A stretch of 6,077 bases of DNA, taken from the NCBI GenBank assembly GCA_020052895.1, contig JAGVOE010000027.1, positions 1-6,077 of the forward strand. The letters are read 5' to 3'. Of this stretch, positions 1 through 4,546 are shown piece after piece (position 1 is the stretch's first letter; every line of letters begins with the position of its first letter). The DNA comes from Candidatus Woesebacteria bacterium. GTDB taxonomy: Bacteria > Patescibacteriota > Microgenomatia > UBA1400 > MFAQ01. The translations under genes and the position numbers were made by a program. The notes under the pieces were generated by a model. It did no database searches. It saw nothing but the letters and a program-made list of their open reading frames with translations, and was not told where the DNA came from.

Positions 1-390
1 AAGATACAGCTCCGTCAGCTTATCGAGCTGGGGAAAATCACTACCACCGTGGCTAAAGCTAAGGTCATCAAGCGTCTCTTTGACAAACTGGCCGCCAAAG
101 CCACCGACGGCACTCTAGCTAATAGACGTCGCATCGCGGCTCAGCTTAGCAGTCACCAAACGGCCAATAGACTGGTTGACTTCATTATCCCTGTCATGGG
201 CGGTCGCCGTAGCGGTTTTACCAGTATCCAGAAAGTGGGTCTTCGCAAAGGCGACTCCACTCCTACTGCTTCTTTAACTTTGGTTGCTCCTCTCCCTCCG
301 GAACCAGAAAAAAAAGTTAAAAAAGTTAAAGAGGTCAAAACCGTCATCAAGAAAGAGACCAAAAAAGTCATCAAAGCCAAAACCAAATGA
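1..390 (+). CDS. rplQ: Large ribosomal subunit protein L17 (bL17), 5' end cut by window
   Basis: L17 is a structural protein of the large ribosomal subunit near the peptide exit tunnel. The frame is open from base 1, so the N-terminus lies outside the window; 129 residues are visible. The family pattern is clear: a segment reading QLIELGKITTTVAKAK, then a helix with RRRIAAQL, then GRRSGFTSIQKVGLRKGDSTP near the end of the core, as in bacterial L17 where a glycine-rich turn precedes the LGxRxGD motif. After the core there is a tail of about 30 residues made mostly of Lys, Val and Glu, which many L17 proteins lack. The stop codon TGA overlaps the ATG of rplM (ATGA), so the two are almost surely translationally coupled. 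The gene order L17-L13-S9 is common in bacteria. The GTG at 49 is an internal valine codon, not the start. Confidence 0.95.
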   Translation, partial: KIQLRQLIELGKITTTVAKAKVIKRLFDKLAAKATDGTLANRRRIAAQLSSHQTANRLVDFIIPVMGGRRSGFTSIQKVGLRKGDSTPTASLTLVAPLPPEPEKKVKKVKEVKTVIKKETKKVIKAKTK

Positions 391-836
391 AAACTACCAC
401 TCTCAAATTCTCAGACGTCAAACACCACTGGCACCTAATTGATATCGAAGGTCAAGTCCTGGGTCGAGTAGCCGTTCAAATAGCCAAACTTTTGATGGGG
501 AAAGGCAAGGCTCTTACTGGGGATCACCTAGATAACGGTGATTTTGTCGTCGCTATCAACGCTGCCAAATTCAAGGTAACTGGTAAAAAAATGACCGACA
601 AGATCTATTACTCTCACTCAGGCTTTCCTGGTGGCTTCAAAGAAATCACCCTGGCCCAACTAGCCGCCAAAGACGCCCGTAAGGTAATCGAGAAGGCTGT
701 CAAAGGGATGCTTCCCAAGGACAAATTTCAGCAAAATCGCCTAAGACGTTTAAAACTATTCCTAGACGATCAGCATCCTTACGCCGTTGAACTAGGCCTC
801 AAAACTAAGAACCAAGAACTAACAACTAAGAACTAA
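387..836 (+). CDS. rplM: Large ribosomal subunit protein L13 (uL13)
   Basis: L13 is an early-assembling protein of the large subunit that binds 23S rRNA. The 149-residue product is close to the usual length of about 142-150. Visible family features are WHLIDIEGQVLGRVA (about residues 15-29), the YYSHSGFPGG segment (74-83), and the GMLPKDK...RLRRLKLF region (107-125) followed by HPYA. The start ATG overlaps the rplQ stop by four bases. No Shine-Dalgarno sequence is visible before it, so coupling to rplQ probably drives initiation. The last 12 or so codons are odd: they are written by a 10-base direct repeat (AACTAAGAAC at 803-812 and 824-833) and give a TKN-rich tail rather than a typical L13 C-terminus. 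The gene is followed three bases after its stop by rpsI. Confidence 0.97.
   Translation: MKTTTLKFSDVKHHWHLIDIEGQVLGRVAVQIAKLLMGKGKALTGDHLDNGDFVVAINAAKFKVTGKKMTDKIYYSHSGFPGGFKEITLAQLAAKDARKVIEKAVKGMLPKDKFQQNRLRRLKLFLDDQHPYAVELGLKTKNQELTTKN
803..833 (+). repeat. Short direct repeat inside the 3' end of rplM
   Basis: AACTAAGAAC occurs at 803-812 and again at 824-833, a period of 21 bases (seven codons). The 11 bases between them (CAAGAACTAAC) are a permuted relative of the same word. Because the period is a multiple of three, both copies are read in the same frame and encode the KTKN/TTKN tail of L13; the stop TAA follows the second copy directly. The low-complexity form suggests a simple-sequence expansion or insertion of a dispersed word. 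Which of these it is cannot be told from this window. Confidence 0.7.
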
Positions 837-839
837 TAT

Positions 840-1316
840 ATGGCTCAAAAACTATCCAAAAAATCTAAAGTCGCTATCAAGCCCGTCAAGACCGTCCCGG
901 TCAAGAGGGGAGCTCTCACTATGCCCAAGGAGTATTTCTCCGCGGTTGGTCGTCGCAAAACCGCCATCGCTCGAGTCCGGCTCTGGCCAGGTAAACAAGA
1001 GCTGGTTGTCAATGGTAAGCCGATCTCTGATTATTTTAAAGGGGCTACTTTCAAAAAAATCTATTTATCTCCTTTTGTCATTACCGAAACCGTCGGTCAA
1101 TATACTGGTAGTATCAAAGTCATCGGCAGTGGCCTCATGGGCCAGGCTGGCGCTTTGGTTCATGGCCTCGCTCGCACTCTAGTCAAGATCGATGAAGCTA
1201 ACAAACTTCCTCTTCGCGCCAAAGGTCTCATCACCCGAGACCCTCGCATGAAAGAAACTCGCAAAGCCGGCCAAGGCGGTCGTGCCCGCGCCAAGAAACA
1301 ATCCCCCAAGCGTTAA
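840..1316 (+). CDS. rpsI: Small ribosomal subunit protein S9 (uS9)
   Basis: S9 is a head protein of the small subunit whose C-terminal tail reaches the P-site tRNA. The motifs are clear: AVGRRKTAIARVRLWPG (residues 35-51), VNGKPISDYF (57-66), GLMGQAGALVHGLAR (98-112), LITRDPRMKE (130-139), and a basic tail ending in KR, the conserved terminus that contacts tRNA. From the ATG at 840 the protein has 158 residues, with a Lys/Val/Pro-rich extension of about 27 residues before the core. An alternative ATG at 921 (residue 28) would give 131 residues, the usual S9 length. It has a GGAG at 909-912 eight bases upstream, while the ATG at 840 has no visible Shine-Dalgarno sequence. I keep 840 because the frame stays open, lysine-rich extensions recur in this operon, and an 84-base gap would be unusual here. 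The start remains uncertain; the identity is not. Confidence 0.96.
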   Translation: MAQKLSKKSKVAIKPVKTVPVKRGALTMPKEYFSAVGRRKTAIARVRLWPGKQELVVNGKPISDYFKGATFKKIYLSPFVITETVGQYTGSIKVIGSGLMGQAGALVHGLARTLVKIDEANKLPLRAKGLITRDPRMKETRKAGQGGRARAKKQSPKR

Positions 1317-1317
1317 T

Positions 1318-1359
1318 CGTCATTGCGATCCCGCCGAGCGGCGGGAGTGGCAATCTCAC
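1318..1359. repeat. REP-like imperfect palindrome downstream of rpsI
   Basis: The core is a GC-rich inverted repeat: CCCGCC (1330-1335), loop GAGC, GGCGGG (1340-1345). Outer arms ATTGC (1322-1326) and GCAAT (1350-1354) also pair. The element opens with CGTCATTGCGA and closes with TGGCAATCTCAC. From memory, similar CGTCATTGCGA...GGCAATCTC palindromes recur in intergenic DNA of many bacteria, so a dispersed non-autonomous repeat is the likely identity; copy number cannot be seen here. There is no T-run after it, so it is not a classical terminator, although the hairpin could slow polymerase or protect the 3' end of the ribosomal mRNA. Confidence 0.7.
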
Positions 1360-1367
1360 TCCACCCG

Positions 1368-1376
1368 TGATACAAT
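1368..1376 (+). promoter_or_regulatory. Extended -10 promoter for the paralogue pair
   Basis: TG-A-TACAAT fits an extended -10 element (TGnTATAAT, one mismatch). The predicted transcript start near 1383 leaves about 20 bases of leader before the TTG at 1404, containing the Shine-Dalgarno sequence. There is no good -35 box; TGGCAA at 1348-1353 sits at the right distance (17 bases) but matches TTGACA at only three positions. It would separate this unit from the ribosomal operon. Confidence 0.55.
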
Positions 1377-1392
1377 ACCCCATAACCCATTG

Positions 1393-1398
1393 AGGAGG
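1393..1398 (+). promoter_or_regulatory. Ribosome binding site deciding a TTG start
   Basis: A perfect AGGAGG lies five bases before the TTG at 1404. The first in-frame ATG is not until 1449, with no comparable site before it. This sequence therefore fixes TTG as the start. Confidence 0.8.
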
Positions 1399-1403
1399 TT
1401 CCT

Positions 1404-1805
1404 TTGAACGTTGACATAACTTTCACCAACATTCCTTCGAATTTTGTTATGGATCAAAAAGCTCTTTCAAAACTCTTAAAAGTTGTTGAGCGTGAGTATC
1501 GCAGTGGTGTCTCAGTTATTGTAACGACGACCAATGAATACACCTGCAATACTTTCGGCAATTTAATTCCTGTTTATCCAGTCGAGGTACTCGTCAACCC
1601 TACAATTCAACCAGAAGAAAAAAGACCTCGGTTCAAAGATTTTTCTGTTGAAGCCGTTGTAATTGGCCTCAAGATACATGATCTTTTGATGGCATCTCAT
1701 CCAGAAACCCTCAATCTACCTTCAAAAGTAAAAGTTGTCTCATGGGGTAGAGAATCATATAGTTTCTTGGGTCGAGAATCAGTTAAGGAAAAAGTCTGGA
1801 GATAA
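1404..1805 (+). CDS. Unrecognised small protein, first of a paralogous pair
   Basis: This 133-residue protein starts with TTG behind a perfect AGGAGG. I do not recognise the family. It has no signal peptide, membrane segment or obvious catalytic motif; it mixes short predicted strands (VEVLVNP near 60-66, KVKVVSWG near 108-115) with helices (about 18-33 and 83-96), as a small alpha/beta protein would. It aligns with the next gene over most of its length: the N-terminal VDITFTNI against MDIIIELKNV, PVEVLVNP against PVNVIIYP, the shared KDFS (78-81 here, 89-92 there), LNLPSKV against LLLPANI, and GRESYSF against GSKSYTF. The identity is low but ordered, so a tandem duplication followed by divergence is likely. 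It has its own promoter and is separated by 16 bases from the partner, so the two are probably co-transcribed. Its role is unknown. Confidence 0.8.
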   Translation: MNVDITFTNIPSNFVMDQKALSKLLKVVEREYRSGVSVIVTTTNEYTCNTFGNLIPVYPVEVLVNPTIQPEEKRPRFKDFSVEAVVIGLKIHDLLMASHPETLNLPSKVKVVSWGRESYSFLGRESVKEKVWR

Positions 1806-1809
1806 AGAC

Positions 1810-1815
1810 AGGAGG
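1810..1815 (+). promoter_or_regulatory. Ribosome binding site deciding a TTG start
   Basis: AGGAGG lies six bases before the TTG at 1822. The frame is open further upstream, to a TTG at 1735 inside the previous gene, but that start would overlap its neighbour by 71 bases and has no such site. The 1822 start also aligns with the paralogue's N-terminus. Confidence 0.8.
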
Positions 1816-1821
1816 TTTACT

Positions 1822-2280
1822 TTGGACATAATTATCGAACTCAAAAACGTCAGTCAAGTCTTTAAGCCGGAAGTTATCTCGTTCCAAATGCTATTGAATA
1901 AAGTTGACTATCACTACACCGAGGCTTTTAAACCGCTTACCCTCGACGGACGCGTTCGTTTTCTCTTTTGGCCGGCCAAAGTATTTGAAGCCTTCGCTCG
2001 CACCGACTATATTCTCCCAACAGAGCCTGTGAATGTTATTATTTACCCCAAATGGGTCAAGAGTGGTATGCAACTTCCAATGATCAAAGATTTTTCTGAT
2101 CAGGCTGCCGAAATTGCTTATTACGTCAAAGTATTTCTTCAGAATACCAACAACAATAATCTTCTCCTACCCGCCAATATCGCTATCGGCACCGGCTCCA
2201 AGTCCTACACCTTCCCGGTTGAAACCACTAGCCTCAGTCAAGTCGAAGAACCAATCTCCAAAGGTCGTTCCCCGATATAA
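1822..2280 (+). CDS. Unrecognised small protein, second of a paralogous pair
   Basis: From the TTG at 1822 this protein has 152 residues. The family is not one I recognise. It resembles the preceding gene product in order and spacing of several blocks: an N-terminal strand MDIIIELKNV, a helix near 15-32, PVNVIIYP (69-76), KDFS (89-92) followed by a helix (QAAEIAYYVKVFLQ), then LLLPANIAIGTGSKSYTF (114-131). It differs by a longer middle region and a Ser/Glu-rich tail (about 134-152) that looks disordered. At DNA level a 15-base word is identical in the two genes (1633-1647 and 2084-2098), around the KDFS codons, which supports common descent. No membrane segment or signal peptide is visible. 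It is the last gene of a two-gene unit that ends in the hairpin terminator at 2291. The two proteins could form a heteromer, but that is only inference. Confidence 0.8.
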   Translation: MDIIIELKNVSQVFKPEVISFQMLLNKVDYHYTEAFKPLTLDGRVRFLFWPAKVFEAFARTDYILPTEPVNVIIYPKWVKSGMQLPMIKDFSDQAAEIAYYVKVFLQNTNNNNLLLPANIAIGTGSKSYTFPVETTSLSQVEEPISKGRSPI

Positions 2281-2290
2281 TATTCCCCTG

Positions 2291-2314
2291 CCCCTCGCAA
2301 GAGGGGATTATTTT
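2291..2314 (+). terminator. Intrinsic terminator with GCAA tetraloop
   Basis: Stem CCCCTC (2291-2296) pairs with GAGGGG (2301-2306) around a GCAA loop, a GNRA tetraloop closed by C-G, followed by ATTATTTT. It begins 10 bases after the stop of the paralogue-pair unit and ends just before the next promoter. Confidence 0.85.
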
Positions 2315-2315
2315 G

Positions 2316-2324
2316 TGTTAATAT
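2316..2324 (+). promoter_or_regulatory. Extended -10 promoter for the ASCH-like gene
   Basis: TG-T-TAATAT directly follows the terminator T-run and fits an extended -10 element with two mismatches in the hexamer (TATAAT). The transcript would start near 2331, with a leader of about 38 bases that carries the GGAGG site. No -35 box is seen. The same TG-n form occurs before the paralogue pair and before the tRNA. Confidence 0.45.
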
Positions 2325-2358
2325 ACCCTGTAATTTGAAATTCAATAATATTTTTCTT

Positions 2359-2363
2359 GGAGG
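2359..2363 (+). promoter_or_regulatory. Ribosome binding site deciding a TTG start
   Basis: GGAGG lies five bases before the TTG at 2369. An in-frame TTG at 2357 overlaps this very site and so is unlikely to be the start. Confidence 0.75.
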
Positions 2364-2368
2364 CTTAT

Positions 2369-2755
2369 TTGAAGAACCCGCTTTACGGTTTATTGATCGC
2401 TGACGATGCCCAGATGCGCTTCAATTTAATCACCGGCGTTAAACGTATTTCCATTCGTGAGGGCCATCGTGATTATAAAAACGGCCCCATGTTGATCGGT
2501 GATCCTGAAAATTCCTTCTTCATTGTGATGGTTGATATCACCGAGGTCAAACATCTTCTTCTTTCCGATGTCACTCTTGAAGAATGGGAAGCAGACGGCT
2601 TCGTTTCTCAAGAAGACATGCTGACCCAACTCAAACAGTTTTATCCAAAGATCACCCTGGACTCGCCCGTAACCATACTCTTGTGGAATAAAGTACGGGG
2701 ATATTGGGCTTCCCCGGAAGGCATCGAAAAATTCAAAGAACTTTTTATGGCCTAA
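2369..2755 (+). CDS. ASCH-domain-like (PUA-fold) protein
   Basis: From the TTG at 2369 the protein has 128 residues. It resembles ASCH domains, small beta-barrel PUA-like modules believed to bind RNA or nucleotides; some members (the YqfB group) hydrolyse N4-acetylcytidine. What is visible: an early GVKRISIREG block (23-32) like the ASCH GxKxxTxR motif with Ser in place of Thr, a central strand FFIVMVDITEVKHLLLSDV (50-68), then EEWEADGFVSQEDMLTQLKQFYP (71-93), the Asp-Gly-Phe plus helix typical of ASCH, and a closing strand after DSPVTILLW (98-106). A short helix ends the protein. It lies alone between two terminators with its own promoter. The domain call rests on pattern memory, not a search, and the substrate or RNA partner is unknown. 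Confidence 0.7.
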   Translation: MKNPLYGLLIADDAQMRFNLITGVKRISIREGHRDYKNGPMLIGDPENSFFIVMVDITEVKHLLLSDVTLEEWEADGFVSQEDMLTQLKQFYPKITLDSPVTILLWNKVRGYWASPEGIEKFKELFMA

Positions 2756-2762
2756 TTTTCAC

Positions 2763-2788
2763 CCCCGCTTCGGCGGGGTATTTTTTTT
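2763..2788 (+). terminator. Intrinsic terminator with UUCG tetraloop
   Basis: Stem CCCCGC (2763-2768) pairs with GCGGGG (2773-2778) around TTCG, giving the extra-stable C(UUCG)G loop, followed by TA and eight T residues to 2788. It lies seven bases after the stop of the ASCH-like gene and eight bases before the -10 box of the next gene. Confidence 0.93.
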
Positions 2789-2795
2789 ATCGAAG

Positions 2796-2801
2796 TATAA
2801 T
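2796..2801 (+). promoter_or_regulatory. Consensus -10 box of the CapA-family gene
   Basis: A perfect TATAAT ends seven bases before the GTG at 2809, so transcription is expected to start at or within a base or two of the start codon. The position for a -35 box falls in the terminator hairpin and shows no match. Confidence 0.65.
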
Positions 2802-2808
2802 ACTCTCA

Positions 2809-3759
2809 GTGAAATTATCCTGGATTATTCCACTCTTTCTCATTTTATTTTTGTCTCCCTTCTTGTTTAGTCAAAAAAATCATTCTTCCGTCATCTCCGA
2901 TCAAATTTCGATTCCTTTGAACATCAGTCTCACTCCCCAAACTTTTGAAACTTATTCTTTGATCTTTGCCGGCGATGTCATGCTCGGCCGCTCGGTCAAT
3001 ACCCGCATGATCAAGTACTCCGATTACTCCTGGCCCTTTCGAAAAATAACCTCTCTGCTTTCAGAGGCGGATTTAACCATGGTCAATCTCGAATCTCCCT
3101 TTCGAACCGGATGTAAGCCGACCGATAAGGGTATGATTTTTTGCGCCGATCCTCGCTCCGCCGAAGGCCTTCTCTCAGCCGGCATTGATATTGTTAATTT
3201 GGCCAATAATCACATTAATAATCAAGGCCAAGAGGGGATCGACGAAACTGGTAAGGTTCTTTCTCAGGCTGGCATTGCCTCGGTCGGCCAAAATAAACCA
3301 TATTTTGTTACGATCAAAAACACCAAAATTGCCTTCCTTGGATTTACCGATATCGCCTCCGGTTCCCTGGGAATCTCTACCGCCTCACCGGAAAATATTA
3401 AATCCCAAATTTCTGAGGCCAAAAAGGTGTTCGACCTGGTCATTGCCACTTTTCACTGGGGTAACGAATACAGCCCCCGTTCTCTTCATCAGCAAGAGCT
3501 AGCCCATCTCGCCATAGATTCCGGCGCCGATGTCGTTATCGGTCATCACCCTCACTGGGTTCAAGAGTACGAGGAATATAAAGGCAAACCAATTTATTAT
3601 TCTTTAGGGAACTTAGTCTTTGATCAGATGTGGTCCGAAGAAACTAGAAATGGTTTAGTCGTTAAACTCACTTTTTCAGGTAAAAATTTAATTAAACAAG
3701 AACAATTTCCCATCAAAATCTTCGACTACGGTCAGCCAACCGTGGTACCACCGCAGTAG
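2809..3759 (+). CDS. CapA-family exported metallophosphatase
   Basis: The 316-residue protein belongs to the CapA family (PGA_cap), which has a calcineurin-like metallophosphatase fold and is named for poly-gamma-glutamate capsule synthesis. The N-terminus (residues 3-20) is a strongly hydrophobic stretch after Lys2, a signal peptide or membrane anchor with no lipobox, so the enzyme should act outside the membrane. Metal-site and fold motifs follow in order: FAGDVMLGR (53-61), MVNLESPF (91-98), NLANNHINNQG (130-140), FHWGNEY (215-221), GHHPHW (245-250) and YSLGNLVFD (264-272). The start is taken as GTG 2809: it opens the signal sequence, and the only earlier option, a TTG at 2704, lies inside the upstream gene and before its terminator. 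No Shine-Dalgarno sequence precedes it. There are no capB or capC neighbours, so a capsule role is not supported by context; another cell-envelope phosphodiesterase or hydrolase role is possible. Confidence 0.92.
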   Translation: MKLSWIIPLFLILFLSPFLFSQKNHSSVISDQISIPLNISLTPQTFETYSLIFAGDVMLGRSVNTRMIKYSDYSWPFRKITSLLSEADLTMVNLESPFRTGCKPTDKGMIFCADPRSAEGLLSAGIDIVNLANNHINNQGQEGIDETGKVLSQAGIASVGQNKPYFVTIKNTKIAFLGFTDIASGSLGISTASPENIKSQISEAKKVFDLVIATFHWGNEYSPRSLHQQELAHLAIDSGADVVIGHHPHWVQEYEEYKGKPIYYSLGNLVFDQMWSEETRNGLVVKLTFSGKNLIKQEQFPIKIFDYGQPTVVPPQ

Positions 3760-3775
3760 GGGCTACTACCCCATA

Positions 3776-4363
3776 TTATATCACTCGAGGGACTGTCGCT
3801 TTCGCCAGACAGACCGCAAAGGCGAATAATTGACGACTTCTCAAAGCTTGATCTTTACCAGAAGCACTGAACAGCTCTGGATCCGTTCCCAGATCGTCTC
3901 TATTCTTGGTTTTTGCAAATTTTTTCGCAGCAGATATCTGTTCTTGGTGGACGTTCTCCACGAGGACGCGATCGGTTTCTGACATGGCGGCGTAGTTTTG
4001 TGCTAATCTGCGCGAAAAAGCCAGTTCCTTTAGGGATTTATCCAAACAGTACTCAATTAGTGGTTTATAATCCTCTTTCTTCAGGCTCAGCACAAGCAAT
4101 TTTGTCCTCTGTCTACTTAACTCAATTTCTTTTTTATATATGGCGCCATCGGGGTAGTACTTGTGATAAAAATCGATCTCTGAACGGATATATTCCAGTG
4201 CATCTGTCGCCTCAACTTGTCTCTCAATCCCTGTTTCACTTGGAGGAAGGTCTTGCTCTGCAAGAAGTTTAAGTATCTCAGGAGTAATTCTCGGATTTCT
4301 GATAAGGCGTTCAAGTATAGACTCTTTTGGCGGCCAAAAATCCTCTACTTGAATATTGTGCAT
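3776..4363 (-). CDS. Unrecognised helical protein downstream of tRNA-Pro
   Basis: From the ATG at 4363 the protein has 195 residues. I do not recognise a family. It is rich in Glu, Lys, Leu, Arg and Ala, has no membrane segment or signal peptide, and looks almost wholly helical: helices are likely near ESILERLIRNP, ALEYIRSEIDFYHKYY, KEIELSRQRTKLLVLSLKKEDY, KSLKELAFSRRLAQNYAAM and LVENVHQEQISAAKKFAK. The last 30 residues include a hydrophobic helix, LFAFAVCLAKA, too short and mixed to call a membrane span. The start is uncertain: the ATG has AAGGAG only two bases upstream, while an in-frame GTG at 4378 would add five residues but has no site and lies four bases from the tRNA. The gene probably shares the tRNA transcript, since no other promoter fits the gap. 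It ends 16 bases from the converging CapA-family gene. Confidence 0.75.
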   Translation of the reverse strand: MHNIQVEDFWPPKESILERLIRNPRITPEILKLLAEQDLPPSETGIERQVEATDALEYIRSEIDFYHKYYPDGAIYKKEIELSRQRTKLLVLSLKKEDYKPLIEYCLDKSLKELAFSRRLAQNYAAMSETDRVLVENVHQEQISAAKKFAKTKNRDDLGTDPELFSASGKDQALRSRQLFAFAVCLAKATVPRVI

Positions 4364-4382
4364 TTCTCCTTTTTCCACTTTG

Positions 4383-4453
4383 TCGGGGTGAGGAGAATTG
4401 AACTCCTGTCACGCGCACCCCATGCGCGCATACTACCGTTATACTACACCCCG
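4383..4453 (-). tRNA. tRNA-Pro (anticodon GGG)
   Basis: On the minus strand this folds as a full 71-base cloverleaf. The acceptor stem is CGGGGTG with CACCCCG (7 pairs); the D stem is GTAT with GTAT (including G-U pairs) around AACGGTA; the anticodon stem is CGCGC with GCGCG (5 pairs); the anticodon loop is ATGGGGT; the variable region is TGAC; and the T stem is AGGAG with CTCCT around TTCAATT. The anticodon GGG reads CCC (proline). The C1-G72 pair with A73 is the known bacterial proline identity set, and G37 is also usual for tRNA-Pro. CCA is not encoded: the bases after A73 are CAA, so CCA must be added enzymatically. The unrecognised gene downstream starts within about 20 bases. Confidence 0.96.
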
Positions 4454-4468
4454 TAACCGAACCTGTTT

Positions 4469-4477
4469 ATTCTACCA
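4469..4477 (-). promoter_or_regulatory. Extended -10 promoter for tRNA-Pro
   Basis: On the minus strand the sequence TG-G-TAGAAT is an extended -10 element with one mismatch in the hexamer. The transcript would start near 4462, about nine bases before the mature tRNA 5' end. The -35 region is weak (TTTTCG at 4497-4492) and overlaps the recA -35 box on the other strand. Confidence 0.55.
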
Positions 4478-4488
4478 TGAGGATCCCC

Positions 4489-4516
4489 TTGCGAAAATAA
4501 TCCCAATAGTTATAAT
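4489..4516 (+). promoter_or_regulatory. recA promoter (-35 and -10)
   Basis: TTGCGA (4489-4494) and a perfect TATAAT (4511-4516) are separated by 16 bases. This is the best complete two-box promoter in the window. Transcription would start near 4523, leaving a leader of about 24 bases to the recA ATG. I see no good LexA operator of either the Bacillus (GAAC-N4-GTTC) or E. coli (CTG-N10-CAG) type over or next to it. Confidence 0.75.
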
Positions 4517-4546
4517 GACTTTAGTATTAAAAAACACCCGAAGAAA

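Noticed and set aside
1735..1821. N-terminal extension of the second paralogue
   Set aside because: It overlaps the previous gene, lacks a ribosome binding site and has no counterpart in the paralogue; TTG 1822 has a perfect AGGAGG.
2276..2281. A perfect TATAAT over the stop codon of the second paralogue
   Set aside because: A transcript from it would run straight into the terminator at 2291-2314, and there is no -35 box or TG extension. Chance match most likely.
1404..2755. Toxin-antitoxin or defence cassette
   Set aside because: The genes are small and paired, but no toxin, nuclease, antitoxin DNA-binding or other defence motif is visible, so such a label would be guesswork.
2704..2808. 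Upstream extension of the CapA-family protein
   Set aside because: It runs through the end of the ASCH-like gene and its terminator, and would bury the signal peptide.
3742..3751. Perfect 10-base palindrome GTGGTACCAC near the end of the CapA-family gene
   Set aside because: It is short, lies within codons for the C-terminus, and has no second copy or associated regulatory element in the window.
4459..4478. Possible SOS operator upstream of recA (GAAC followed by a T-rich half; also CTG-N10-CAT)
   Set aside because: The second half-site does not match GTTC or CAG, and the position is upstream of the -35 box.
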